48,568 nucleotides of DNA from Alkaliphilus serpentinus (lineage in GTDB: Bacteria; Bacillota; Clostridia; Peptostreptococcales; Natronincolaceae). The notes under the pieces are model-generated. The model was given only the letters and a program-made list of their open reading frames with translations. It made no database searches and was not told the DNA's origin. Location of the stretch: positions 1 through 48,568 of the forward strand of contig NZ_WBZB01000026.1 in the NCBI RefSeq assembly GCF_009017255.1, written 5' to 3'. Below are positions 23,918 through 33,625 of the stretch, piece by piece (position 1 is the stretch's first letter; each line of letters starts with the position of its first letter). A program made the translations under genes and the position numbers.

Positions 23918-25765
23918 CTAACTGGTTTTTTTATTGTATTTATAGGTGGGAACCATCTTTACCATGTATTCCTTTATATCCTCGCTATTGCCGAAAAGCA
24001 ATCCCTTTAGTATTTCTAGCTCCCTTTGTAATAGCTTTAAATCCGTAAAAAAGGGTTTTCCAATAAAGATTTTATCATGCTTGGTTGATTGAAGACCTTC
24101 CTCATCCATTAATAGCTCTTCATAAAGCTTTTCGCCAGGTCTAAGGCCAGTAACTTCTATGGGAATATCGATATCGGGCTCAAAACCAGATAATCTTATA
24201 ATGTTTCTTGCTAAATCCATAATTTTAACGGGTTCTCCCATATCCAGTACGAATATCTCTCCACCTTTAGCCATTGAGCCTGCTTGTATCACCAGCTGCA
24301 CAGCCTCAGGAATGGTCATAAAGTACCTTGTTATTTCTTCATGAGTAACGGTAACAGGGCCCCCCTCTGCGATTTGCTTTTTAAACAGTGGTATTACGCT
24401 ACCATTACTGCCCAATACATTGCCAAATCTTACTGCCACAAACTCCGTTTTACTAGTTACATTTAAAGATTGTACAATCATCTCTGCAACTCTTTTAGAT
24501 GCCCCCATTATGTTGGTGGGGTTCACAGCCTTGTCTGTAGAGATTAAAACAAATCTCTTTGAACCACATTGGTGGGCACATTCTGCAACATTCCTTGTGC
24601 CGAAAATATTATTCTTAATAGCCTCTTGAGGGTTACTCTCCATTAATGGTACGTGCTTATGAGCAGCTGCATGGAAAACCACCTCTGGTAAGTGCTTAGC
24701 AAATATTTCATCTAGCCTTCCTTTATCTCTAATGGATGCAATTATTACATTCAGGTTTAGCTCTGGATGCTTACGTAATAACTCATTTTCTATTTCATAG
24801 GCATTATTTTCATAAATATCTAGGATTAAAAGCTTTTTAGGTTTAAATTCTGCAATCTGTCTGCATAATTCAGAGCCTATGGAGCCTCCACCTCCAGTAA
24901 CTAAAACAACCTTATTGTTCAAATATCCACTTATTTCATCTAAATCTACCTTTACTTGATCTCTTCCCAATAAATCTTCAATGGCAACGTCTCTTATTTT
25001 ATTAATACTAACCTTACCATCAATTAGCTCATAAATCCCCGGAAGGATCTTTAATTTGCATTTGGTTTTACTACATTCTTCTACAATTTGTCGAACTTCT
25101 TGTTTGGATGCAGAAGGTAGAGCAATGATGATTTCATCAATAAGCTTCTTATCTGCAATTTTTGCAATATGATATCGATCCCCTAAAACCGGTACCCCAT
25201 TGATTTTGGCACCAAGTTTGGAGTCATCATCATCTATTATAGCAACGGGTTTGCTATGTAAGTCATCGTGACTTTTTAATTCCTTTATAACCATTGCCCC
25301 GGCCTGGCCAGCGCCTACAATCATAACCCGCTTATACTCTTTATTCTTTAAGAAAAATCCTTCTTTAAAGCCACGGGTAGCCCTTATACTTAAACGAATA
25401 CCGCCAATTAAAATAATATCTAACAAGAAGGCTAGAATATATATACTCCTTGGCAATCTCTGCTCCGTAATAAACATATATGTGGTGATTCCTGCATTAG
25501 CCGTAAAGGAGGTTAAAACAATCTGCACCATTTCCTCAATACTGGCATACTTCCATAGGTTTTTGTACATGCCAAAAACATAGAAAATGACAATTTTAAT
25601 TAGAGTTAAAGTTATAGCATTTTCTTTATATACCTCTATATATACGCTGGCAACATTAGAACTTAATGCCCCATCAAACCGTATTATAAAAGATATAATA
25701 ATGGATAAGTTCAATAGTATAATATCTATAAAAAGCAAAAGCATAGATATGGCTTTTTTCTTCAT
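23918..25765 (-). CDS. capD: CapD/WbpM-like UDP-GlcNAc 4,6-dehydratase, membrane-bound
   Basis: The protein has 615 residues, normal for this class. Four membrane helices lie at the N-terminus (about 7-130). A first Rossmann-like domain contains VMIVGAGQAGAMV (about 146-158). The catalytic SDR domain has GGGGSIGSE near residue 292, AAAHKHVPLME, and the active-site region STDKAVNPTNIMGASKR. The enzyme removes water from UDP-GlcNAc to give a 4-keto-6-deoxy sugar. The CapN-like reductase at 37092 could turn that product into UDP-D-FucNAc or UDP-QuiNAc. It is the last sugar gene of the locus and is separated from murJ by a decayed gene. Confidence 0.9.
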   Translation of the reverse strand: MKKKAISMLLLFIDIILLNLSIIISFIIRFDGALSSNVASVYIEVYKENAITLTLIKIVIFYVFGMYKNLWKYASIEEMVQIVLTSFTANAGITTYMFITEQRLPRSIYILAFLLDIILIGGIRLSIRATRGFKEGFFLKNKEYKRVMIVGAGQAGAMVIKELKSHDDLHSKPVAIIDDDDSKLGAKINGVPVLGDRYHIAKIADKKLIDEIIIALPSASKQEVRQIVEECSKTKCKLKILPGIYELIDGKVSINKIRDVAIEDLLGRDQVKVDLDEISGYLNNKVVLVTGGGGSIGSELCRQIAEFKPKKLLILDIYENNAYEIENELLRKHPELNLNVIIASIRDKGRLDEIFAKHLPEVVFHAAAHKHVPLMESNPQEAIKNNIFGTRNVAECAHQCGSKRFVLISTDKAVNPTNIMGASKRVAEMIVQSLNVTSKTEFVAVRFGNVLGSNGSVIPLFKKQIAEGGPVTVTHEEITRYFMTIPEAVQLVIQAGSMAKGGEIFVLDMGEPVKIMDLARNIIRLSGFEPDIDIPIEVTGLRPGEKLYEELLMDEEGLQSTKHDKIFIGKPFFTDLKLLQRELEILKGLLFGNSEDIKEYMVKMVPTYKYNKKTS

Positions 25766-25881
25766 TTCGACACCACCAACATTCCTAGGATAGATTAATA
25801 ATTATATATCTACTTATTTTCTTTATAAGCTTACAAATTCCTTCACATTATCTCAAATCATATATTGGGAATTTCATCATA

Positions 25882-26184
25882 CTAGAAAAATACCTTTGTA
25901 GCACCATGACTTAAACTCATAATCAGAATAGCAGCTATCATATTACCCACTAATATGGCTGGAAAAGCCCATTTAAACCTCATGCCTAGCAAAGCAGCAG
26001 CAAGGCTCCCACTCCATACCCCAGTTCCAGGTAGAGGGTTGGCCACGAATAATATTAACCCCAATATACCATATCTCTTAATATTTCCAATCTTGGAGAT
26101 AGACCTATGGATTAGCTTATCAACCGAGTTTTTAAACAGCTTGATTTGTTTAAGGTAAGCAAAAATGTAACAATTATTATTGCT
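25882..26184 (-). pseudogene. Truncated small multidrug export (COG2426) gene
   Basis: From an in-frame stop at the murJ end down to the stop at 25882, the frame encodes about 100 residues. It contains KRYGILGLILFVANPLPGTG and GSLAAALLGMRFKWAF, clear signatures of the C-terminal half of COG2426 membrane proteins (usually about 150 residues). The N-terminal half with the ELRGAIP motif is missing and no ATG or ribosome site fits. A TTG at 26064 gives only 60 residues. Decayed gene; no function expected. Confidence 0.75.
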
Positions 26185-27708
26185 TTAAACATCTTGTCTT
26201 CCGAGCTTCCTCCTTATTGCTCCAATCATTACGTCGACATCTTCAATCTTCATAAAGTAGATTATCCCAAAGTATGAAACCGCTCCGACACCGATCGCTG
26301 TTAATAGTGAAAGGTTTTGGCTCAGTGTTGATGTTAGATAATTGAAGCTTAGTTTTGCTAATACACCCATAAGCAATGAAGCTATTAATATTTTTAGGAA
26401 TGAAATGCTGATTTGCTTCATGCCGAATGGACCTATTTTTTTGCGAAGACTAATAAATAATAGTGCTGTTGTAAATATTGCTGCAATACTTGTTGCTAAG
26501 GCTAGCCCACCAATACCTAAATAACGTGAAAGTACAATGTTAAGTATAATATTTAGCACCATACCTATTGCAGCGTTAATCATCGGTGTTTTTGTATCTT
26601 GCATTGAATAGAATGCTCTAGATAAAATTTCACGCAATCCGAAACCTACCATGCCTAAAGAATAGAAGAACAAAGCTGATGAAGTTAATATAATAGCTTG
26701 TGAATCGAATGCACCTCTACCGAATAATAAACTAATAACTTGGTTTGTAAATGTCATAGATCCAATTGTTACAGGTAACACTATTAAATTTATCCCAGTT
26801 ATTGCGTCAGACAAAGCTTTCTTTAAGCCTTTAATGTTATTATCAACAACCATTTTAGAAATCAAGGGATACATTACAGTCGCTATAGACATAACAAATA
26901 TTCCTTGAATAAATGCATTAAGCCTATTAGCATAATTTAAAGCAGAAATTCCACCAACAACCAAAGCTGAAGCGATTGTCCTATCCACTAAGACATTTAT
27001 TTGATTAACTGATACTCCTATAACTACAGGTAGAGCTAGATAAACTAGTTTTCTTAAATTCTCATCTTTTATGTCTAATTGTAAATTAAATTTAAATCCA
27101 TTTTTATTTACATATATTAGAACAAGAAATAGTTGTGCCAATAATGATACTACAACACCAATAGGCAACAAGATAATGTTTAATTTTACGCTAAGCCATA
27201 TTGATATTATTAGGATTATATTATTTGGAATTCCTACTAAAGCTGGTATGTGGAAATTATTTTTCAAGTTCAGATAACTAGTAAAAATATGAATAACTAC
27301 AGAAATGAATATTCCAAATACTGTAATACGTGTAAACTTTACTGCTAATTCCAGAGTCGTATTATCAAATCCCATAGCAAAAGCTCTAACAATAGGATAT
27401 GAAAAGTAGTACCCTATAAAAACAAAAATACCACATAATATTAACAATACAATTATTAAATTGTTGGTGAATAGGTCCGCCCTTCTAGTACCATTCCTTC
27501 TATCTATATCACTATATAGTGGTATGAAACTTGTAGCTATTCCAGTGCCAATAAAGGAAAAAATAATTCCAGGAATTGTATACGCAATGAGGTAAACATC
27601 ACTTATATTACTTGCGCCATAAAAATAAGACAATACTACATCTCTTGAAAATCCGAACAACTTAGACACTATTGTTAGAATTATTATTATTAATGTAGCC
27701 TTTTTCAT
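26185..27708 (-). CDS. murJ: MurJ/MviN-family lipid-linked glycan flippase
   Basis: The protein has 507 residues with about fourteen membrane helices. Family motifs include GFSRDVVLSYFYGAS near the start, LLFGRGAFD near residue 330 and RAFYSMQDTKTP near residue 365. MurJ flips lipid II across the membrane. No separate Wzx is seen in this locus, so this copy may flip the polysaccharide repeat unit instead. The ATG has no recognisable ribosome site (TTAAGTTAAG precedes it), and a terminator-like hairpin lies just upstream, so expression may be low or depend on read-through. Confidence 0.9.
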   Translation of the reverse strand: MKKATLIIIILTIVSKLFGFSRDVVLSYFYGASNISDVYLIAYTIPGIIFSFIGTGIATSFIPLYSDIDRRNGTRRADLFTNNLIIVLLILCGIFVFIGYYFSYPIVRAFAMGFDNTTLELAVKFTRITVFGIFISVVIHIFTSYLNLKNNFHIPALVGIPNNIILIISIWLSVKLNIILLPIGVVVSLLAQLFLVLIYVNKNGFKFNLQLDIKDENLRKLVYLALPVVIGVSVNQINVLVDRTIASALVVGGISALNYANRLNAFIQGIFVMSIATVMYPLISKMVVDNNIKGLKKALSDAITGINLIVLPVTIGSMTFTNQVISLLFGRGAFDSQAIILTSSALFFYSLGMVGFGLREILSRAFYSMQDTKTPMINAAIGMVLNIILNIVLSRYLGIGGLALATSIAAIFTTALLFISLRKKIGPFGMKQISISFLKILIASLLMGVLAKLSFNYLTSTLSQNLSLLTAIGVGAVSYFGIIYFMKIEDVDVMIGAIRRKLGRQDV

Positions 27709-27723
27709 CTTAACTTAATATCT

Positions 27724-27762
27724 AGAAAAAATTTCATGCTATCAAATGTTCTCATGAAATTT
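27724..27762 (-). terminator. Terminator-like hairpin between capG and murJ
   Basis: A perfect 10-bp stem (AAATTTCATG at 27729-27738, complement at 27753-27762) has a 14-nt loop. On the minus strand the stem ends in a T-rich stretch (ATTTTTTCTAG). It may attenuate transcription into murJ and capD. Confidence 0.65.
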
Positions 27763-27822
27763 CACCTTCCCTTTCATAGGTCATTACCTCATATCTTTTA
27801 TTGCATTTATTCAAACGGATAA

Positions 27823-28950
27823 TCAATTTCTTCCCCAAATAACTCTATTTACATAATCTGTGTAAGATAATATAATTCTTAAAACCTTTTCAGAGACATT
27901 GGGCATGCTATAATCTGTAACATGTCTCAATGTACATCTTCTCTGTGTCTCTAACACCTCAAGTCCCTGAAGAATTCTCTCTTTCTTTAGTCCCACCATC
28001 ATCACAGATGCTTCTTCCATCGCTTCAGGTCTTTCGTGTGCTTGTCTAATATTCAGTGCTTTAAATCCAAGAATAGATGACTCTTCACTGATTGTCCCGC
28101 TATCACTAAGAACAGCTTTTGCATACATTTGAAGTTTCACATAATCATTGAATCCAAGAGGTTTCATAGTTTTTACCAGCGGATTAAACTCGATTCCTTT
28201 AGCTTCAATCATTTTTCTGGTTCTAGGATGTGTGCTTACTATAAGTGGCATCTGATACATTTCGGCTATGCTGTTTAAACTATCTACCAAATCCATGAAA
28301 TTTTGTTCAGAGCTAATATTCTCTTCTCTATGAGCAGAAACTACATAGTATTTCTCTGTTTCAAGTCCTAACCTTTCAAGTACATCTGATTTCTCAATGT
28401 CTTCTTTTCTTGAACTAAGAACTTCAAACATCGGGCTACCCGTTTTGATTACTCTATCTGCAGGAAGACCTTCTTTTAAAAGATACTCTCTAGCAATATC
28501 GCTATAGGTCAGATTTATATCTGCTGTATGGTCTACAATCTTTCTATTAGTTTCTTCTGGGACTCTCTGATCGAAACATCTATTTCCAGCTTCCATATGG
28601 AAGATAGGGATATGTCTTCTCTTTGCAGCTATCGCACATAAACAACTATTTGTATCTCCGAGTACTAGGAACGCTTCTGGCTTTACCTCTTCTAGAATTG
28701 GATCAATCTTAACTAAAATGTTACCAATCGTCTCAACAGCGGTTCCTGTTGCAGCATTTAGGAAATAATCCGGCTTCTTTAGATTGAAGTCACTAAAAAA
28801 CACTTCATTCAACTCATAGTCATAGTTCTGTCCAGTATGAACAAGAACATGATCAATCGCTTCTGACTCATCTAACTTATTTATAACAGCTGACAGCCTA
28901 ATTATTTCTGGTCTAGTACCAACGACTGTCATGACTTTTAATTTCTTCAT
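27823..28950 (-). CDS. capG: CapG/WecB-like UDP-HexNAc 2-epimerase
   Basis: The protein has 375 residues and matches UDP-GlcNAc 2-epimerases: [14 protein letters not shown] at the start, [15 protein letters not shown] (about 38-52), [19 protein letters not shown] (about 117-135), SAHREEN (about 208) and [14 protein letters not shown] (about 286). It sits behind capE and capF in the order of the staphylococcal capsule genes, and its length matches CapG. I therefore assign the last step to UDP-N-acetyl-L-fucosamine. It starts 3 nt after the capF stop, with GGAGG inside the end of capF. Confidence 0.9.
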   Translation of the reverse strand: MKKLKVMTVVGTRPEIIRLSAVINKLDESEAIDHVLVHTGQNYDYELNEVFFSDFNLKKPDYFLNAATGTAVETIGNILVKIDPILEEVKPEAFLVLGDTNSCLCAIAAKRRHIPIFHMEAGNRCFDQRVPEETNRKIVDHTADINLTYSDIAREYLLKEGLPADRVIKTGSPMFEVLSSRKEDIEKSDVLERLGLETEKYYVVSAHREENISSEQNFMDLVDSLNSIAEMYQMPLIVSTHPRTRKMIEAKGIEFNPLVKTMKPLGFNDYVKLQMYAKAVLSDSGTISEESSILGFKALNIRQAHERPEAMEEASVMMVGLKKERILQGLEVLETQRRCTLRHVTDYSMPNVSEKVLRIILSYTDYVNRVIWGRN

Positions 28951-28953
28951 CAG

Positions 28954-30063
28954 TTATACCTCCAAATAATAAGTATCAGGTTTTTCGGGATCAAATGGCT
29001 CATTGGCCCACATTAACGTAACCATATCTGCGTCACCAAGATTCTCAATATTGTGTGTATAGCCAGTTGGTATATCTACAACTTCCATCTTATCCCCACT
29101 TACGAAATACTCTAATACTTCTTCTGAACCTATTTTCCTAAACCTAATAACACCTTTGCCACTTACAACTAGAAACTTCTCATTCTTCGTGTGATGCCAG
29201 TGGTTACCCTTTGTGATTCCAGGTTTTGAGATATTAACTGAAACCTGGCCACGATCATGTGTTTTAAGAAATTCAGTGAATGAACCCCTCTGATCTACAT
29301 TCATCTTTAAGTCATAACTAAACTGGTCTTCTGGCAAATAGCTTAAGTATGTACTGTAGAGTTTCTTGACAAATTCATCAGACATATTTGGCACTGATCT
29401 ATCTTCTCTACTATTCTTGAATGAATATATCAAATCTACTATTTCACCTAGTGTTGTGGTATGTACCACAGGCACTTCACAGAATGAATCTACTTTGTTT
29501 TCTTTTCCCTCTAGCGAATTAATCAGCTCATTAACGACATCATCTATATAAACAAGATTCATTACTACGCTTGGATCATTCACTTGAATAGGCAAATCAT
29601 GTGCAATATTATGACAGAAAGTAGCTACTGCACTGTTATAATTAGGTCTACACCATTTACCAAATATATTTGGAAATCTATAAACAAGAACTTTGGCCCC
29701 TGTTTCTTTACCATAAGAAAACAAAAGATCTTCCCCTGCTTTTTTGCTTTCGCCATAAGGATTATCTAACTCAGCTTGAATGGAAGAGGAAATCATCACT
29801 GGACAGGTGTTATTATGTTTCTTGAGCGAACTTAATATATCTGATGCAAACCCAAAGTTACCCTCCATAAATTCAGATTGTTCTTTTGGTCGATTTACTC
29901 CCGCGAGATGAAACACAAAGTCAGCCTCTTTACAGAACCCATCAAGTAAAGAAGACTCTGTATCACGATCATATTCAAAAATTTCAGTGAACTTTCTATT
30001 TCTCAGCTCTGCTATTAAGTTTTTTCCTATGAAGCCCTTTGCCCCAGTGACTAGAATTTTCAT
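28954..30063 (-). CDS. capF: CapF-like bifunctional epimerase-reductase for UDP-L-FucNAc
   Basis: The protein has 369 residues, the same length as staphylococcal CapF. The N-terminal SDR domain (1 to about 245) has the nucleotide motif GAKGFIGKNL and a YGESKK active site. The C-terminal cupin domain (about 250-369) has the metal-binding motif GNHWHHTKNEKF. The cupin epimerises C-3 and the SDR part reduces C-4 with NADPH, giving UDP-2-acetamido-2,6-dideoxy-L-talose, the CapG substrate. Its ATG overlaps the capE stop by one base. Confidence 0.92.
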   Translation of the reverse strand: MKILVTGAKGFIGKNLIAELRNRKFTEIFEYDRDTESSLLDGFCKEADFVFHLAGVNRPKEQSEFMEGNFGFASDILSSLKKHNNTCPVMISSSIQAELDNPYGESKKAGEDLLFSYGKETGAKVLVYRFPNIFGKWCRPNYNSAVATFCHNIAHDLPIQVNDPSVVMNLVYIDDVVNELINSLEGKENKVDSFCEVPVVHTTTLGEIVDLIYSFKNSREDRSVPNMSDEFVKKLYSTYLSYLPEDQFSYDLKMNVDQRGSFTEFLKTHDRGQVSVNISKPGITKGNHWHHTKNEKFLVVSGKGVIRFRKIGSEEVLEYFVSGDKMEVVDIPTGYTHNIENLGDADMVTLMWANEPFDPEKPDTYYLEV

Positions 30064-31082
30064 TATCTATCCCAACTTTCCAATTGTTCTCTTACATAAT
30101 CAAGTTGAAGTAACTTTTCTTTAATCTGTTCAATATTAAGCCTTTCCGTATTATGAGAGTTGTACTCATCTTCAGATGACAGCTTTTGGTCTCCTTCAAC
30201 AAAGTACTTGTCATAGTTTAAGTCTCTCTTATCAGCAGGCACTCTATAAAATCCACCCATGTCTTTTGCTACAACATGCTCTTCTTTTGTTAGAAGCGTT
30301 TCATAGAGCTTTTCACCATGACGAGTTCCGATTACTTTAATTTCATTGTCTACTTTGAAGAGCTCTTTAACTGCTTGAGCTAAATCCCCGATTGTTGATG
30401 CTGGGGATTTCTGAACCATAATGTCTCCTGCTTCAGCATTCTGGAAAGCAAATACAACAAGCTCAACTGCCTCTTCAAGACTCATTAAGAATCTTGTCAT
30501 GTTAGGGTCTGTAACAGTGAGTGGTTGTCCACTCTTAAGCTGGTCAATGAACAACGGAATTACTGAACCTCTAGAAGCCATGACATTACCATATCTCGTA
30601 CCACAGATAAGAGTTTTTTCTGGATCAACAGTCTTAGCTTTTGCAACAAATACTTTCTCCATCATAGCTTTGGAGATTCCCATAGCATTGATTGGGTAAG
30701 CTGCCTTATCTGTAGAAAGACAAATAACCTTTTTTACTCCCATCTCAATTGCACCTGTAAGTACATTATCTGTCCCCAATACATTCGTCTTGACTGCCTC
30801 CAATGGAAAAAATTCACAAGAAGGTACTTGTTTAAGGGCTGCTGCGTGAAAGATATAGTCTACTCCATGCATAGCATTCTTAACACTTGCTAAGTCTCTT
30901 ACATCGCCTATATAGAACTTTAACTTATCATTTTTATATAGCTTCCTCATATCATCCTGCTTCTTCTCATCACGAGAAAAGATACGAATTTCCTTTATGT
31001 CTGTGTTTAGGAATCTTTTCATTATAGCATTCCCAAAAGATCCTGTGCCACCTGAGATTAATAAATTTTTGTCTTTAAACAT
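30063..31082 (-). CDS. capE: CapE-like UDP-GlcNAc 4,6-dehydratase/5-epimerase
   Basis: The protein has 339 residues: a soluble SDR with GGTGSFGNAIMKRFL at the N-terminus and the active-site stretch LSTDKAAYPINAMGISK (about 123-139). It lacks the membrane part of the CapD type. It makes UDP-2-acetamido-2,6-dideoxy-L-arabino-4-hexulose, the first intermediate to UDP-L-FucNAc. Ribosome site AGGAGA. It forms a tight block with capF and capG. Confidence 0.92.
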   Translation of the reverse strand: MFKDKNLLISGGTGSFGNAIMKRFLNTDIKEIRIFSRDEKKQDDMRKLYKNDKLKFYIGDVRDLASVKNAMHGVDYIFHAAALKQVPSCEFFPLEAVKTNVLGTDNVLTGAIEMGVKKVICLSTDKAAYPINAMGISKAMMEKVFVAKAKTVDPEKTLICGTRYGNVMASRGSVIPLFIDQLKSGQPLTVTDPNMTRFLMSLEEAVELVVFAFQNAEAGDIMVQKSPASTIGDLAQAVKELFKVDNEIKVIGTRHGEKLYETLLTKEEHVVAKDMGGFYRVPADKRDLNYDKYFVEGDQKLSSEDEYNSHNTERLNIEQIKEKLLQLDYVREQLESWDR

Positions 31083-31124
31083 ACAATCATTTCTCCTAAC
31101 CTTGTAATCTGAATTATTTTATGG

Positions 31125-32429
31125 CTAAAAATTATATCTTCTATGAAACATTATCCAATATGAAATTGTAAATATAGTTGCTATAAAAGTATCTATAGAG
31201 TTTAATAATTGATTATTAGCAGGTACAAATACTAAACCCAAAGAAATTGTAGCAAACAATACAATAGATATTGGATTTTGATGTTTAATAATTTCTAACC
31301 AGGCTGTTTGCCACAAATAACCTACTATAACGAATACAAATAAAGTTCCTATAAATGTAAAGTCTGATGCCAACCATGGAAAAATAGTATTCCATGTCCT
31401 CAGCCCGTTCCTCCCAAAAACTTCTGTCATCCTGTTCAAATATGTTTTTTCATATATCTCCGAAGTGTTAAACAATACTGCTATTAACTTTGACATGAAA
31501 TACGAATTCCCTATTCCATATGTCCACTGAAAAGGTAGCTTAAAGCATAGAGATAAACCATAATACCCAGATGACAAATAACCAGTTAGTAGTATTGCAA
31601 AACCCAGCCCTAACTCATTTCCTAAAATCTTAAAAATTATGTGGTCGGTATCAAAATACAATTGTCCACCCGCTCTAAAACCATAATTCTCTGCTGTTAT
31701 TCCTAAAAGTGCATATCTTTGTGCTTGTACAAAAGTAAAAATAATTATTAATACCATTACTAACGATATACTTATCATAACTATTTTCTTTGTTCTTCTC
31801 CTGTCAGAGTCCATCATTTTAATTGCCAGGACAATAATTGTATATATGATTATATCACCTAAGAACTTTTGAGTTCCATAAGCCACCATATTCACCATCA
31901 CTAGTAATATGATAAAAAATATAAAGATACTTTTAAATCTCAGCTTTAGATTCTTCCAATAATATATACCTAAAATCATAGTTGCATTTCTAAAAAATCC
32001 TGTTAAAAATCTAAATAGAATCGGAAAGGAATAGAACGAACCATCCTCTCCTAAATTAAGGTCAAGATAATTACTAGCCATATTCGAAATAGATAATGAT
32101 GCCGGATTTTTTAATAATACTTCCAAAAATTCTAATAAGATTGAAAGGAAGGCAATGTTTAGTGAGATTTTCACAAACTTCATTATTTTTCTTTTGTTAT
32201 TTGCTGATATAGCATTTACCATTTCATCAGAATACTCACGTTTTTTGTTTATGACAATTTTATATTTGTTTGCAATAGCATAACCTATATATAGACTTAG
32301 TAAAAACCCAATAATATATATAAAAACTGGAAATTTATCATAATTATAATACTTCATTGGACCATAAAAGCTTAAAAATAAAGTTGTTAATATATAAAGT
32401 GTAAACATCTTAATCGGTAATGATTTCAT
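31125..32429 (-). CDS. Wzy-like oligosaccharide repeat-unit polymerase
   Basis: The protein has 434 residues with about eleven hydrophobic segments and a long extracytoplasmic loop (about 300-350) near the C-terminus, as in O-antigen polymerases. Sequence signatures of this group are weak. Assignment rests on topology, length and position inside the sugar gene cluster. AGGAGTG precedes the ATG. It would join lipid-linked repeat units on the outer face of the membrane. It could instead be a different membrane enzyme of the pathway. Confidence 0.75.
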   Translation of the reverse strand: MKSLPIKMFTLYILTTLFLSFYGPMKYYNYDKFPVFIYIIGFLLSLYIGYAIANKYKIVINKKREYSDEMVNAISANNKRKIMKFVKISLNIAFLSILLEFLEVLLKNPASLSISNMASNYLDLNLGEDGSFYSFPILFRFLTGFFRNATMILGIYYWKNLKLRFKSIFIFFIILLVMVNMVAYGTQKFLGDIIIYTIIVLAIKMMDSDRRRTKKIVMISISLVMVLIIIFTFVQAQRYALLGITAENYGFRAGGQLYFDTDHIIFKILGNELGLGFAILLTGYLSSGYYGLSLCFKLPFQWTYGIGNSYFMSKLIAVLFNTSEIYEKTYLNRMTEVFGRNGLRTWNTIFPWLASDFTFIGTLFVFVIVGYLWQTAWLEIIKHQNPISIVLFATISLGLVFVPANNQLLNSIDTFIATIFTISYWIMFHRRYNF

Positions 32430-32454
32430 TTATTCACTCCTAAAATTTACTTGA

Positions 32455-33624
32455 CTACAATATTTTACTGAAAAAATCATCAAATTTACCTACATAACTT
32501 TTGAAATTAAAATTTGAATCATTGATACAGTTCATTTTGAGTCTTGAAATTTCTTTTTCAGTTAATTGCAGTATCTTGCTAAATTTGTTAACTGATTCTG
32601 TTAAATCTTCATTTATATAAAAACCATTAAAATCATCAACTAAATACATTCCTAAATCACTGGTTTTTGTTGTGATCACAGGAACACCACAATTTATACT
32701 TTCAACAAATTTTGTTGGAAAACCAGCATTTGTTAACCTATTGCTTTCCCGAATAAAAATACTAAAATCACTTTTCATTAATTGATCAATACTGTTTATG
32801 TGTGATAATCGACCCTTAAAAGAGATTCGATTTCTAAGTTCACTAAGCATATCTTCATGTTCAGGATAGTAGTCAAGATATTCATTAATGGTGAGTCCAA
32901 TTACTTTCAACTCATAATTCTCACTCTCTTTTAATGAGTATAGAACTTCAATTAATTTATTAATTTTATCTTTATTCTTCCCAGGACTTCCTGAATATGA
33001 AAAACTCAATTTGTTACCGGTATTATTTATATACTTACTATCCCATTTAGTTTCATCTTTATCTACCAAAGGGGGCACCCTTAAAACATTGATATTCTTT
33101 TTATAGTAATTTTCCAAGTATGTACTTATAACAATTAAGCCGTCCAATCTCTTGTGAACAATTCTCATTCTAAAAAAAGAATCAAAGCCTTTGATAAGTT
33201 TAAACAGGAAGTTTGAACCTTTTGTGCTATACCATTCTGTACAATCAGCAATGATTTTAATATTATTCTTTGTACCATATCGTTTAAGTTTATACAAAGC
33301 AACTGAAGGATAGTTATACGCTATAACTCCTCTTATATCTGTATATTCGTTTTTTATTACATTAATGAAACTAATTGTAGTTAAAAAACTTAACCATTGG
33401 TCAATCTTATGTGGATATGGCACTGACCAACAGTCAAAACCTTGGATACTTTTATGAGTGGTTGAAATATCTGTATTAAAACTTAGTGATTTATCAATAC
33501 CTACAAATACAACATTGTATCCTAACTCTCTCATTGCTTTCCCATTACTGAGAACTCTATGAGCTGCAGCATTCTTATCCGGTAATTCAAATCCACCTAT
33601 ATATAAAAGAGTTCCGTTTGACAT
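32455..33624 (-). CDS. Glycosyltransferase, GT4-like
   Basis: The protein has 389 residues in two Rossmann-like halves. The N-terminus (LLYIGGFELPDKNAAAHRV) resembles family-4 acceptor domains. The C-terminal half has SFSYSGSPGKNKDKINKL (about 210) and FPTKFVESINCGVPVIT (about 300), the donor-binding E-x7-E-like region. It should add one sugar of the repeat unit on the cytoplasmic face. Donor and linkage cannot be read. It starts directly after the epimerase stop. Confidence 0.82.
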   Translation of the reverse strand: MSNGTLLYIGGFELPDKNAAAHRVLSNGKAMRELGYNVVFVGIDKSLSFNTDISTTHKSIQGFDCWSVPYPHKIDQWLSFLTTISFINVIKNEYTDIRGVIAYNYPSVALYKLKRYGTKNNIKIIADCTEWYSTKGSNFLFKLIKGFDSFFRMRIVHKRLDGLIVISTYLENYYKKNINVLRVPPLVDKDETKWDSKYINNTGNKLSFSYSGSPGKNKDKINKLIEVLYSLKESENYELKVIGLTINEYLDYYPEHEDMLSELRNRISFKGRLSHINSIDQLMKSDFSIFIRESNRLTNAGFPTKFVESINCGVPVITTKTSDLGMYLVDDFNGFYINEDLTESVNKFSKILQLTEKEISRLKMNCINDSNFNFKSYVGKFDDFFSKIL

Positions 33625-33625
33625 A

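Noticed and set aside
25882-26064. A 60-residue small membrane protein with TTG start
   Set aside because: Homology continues upstream of the TTG to the murJ stop and the family N-terminus is missing, so it is part of a pseudogene.
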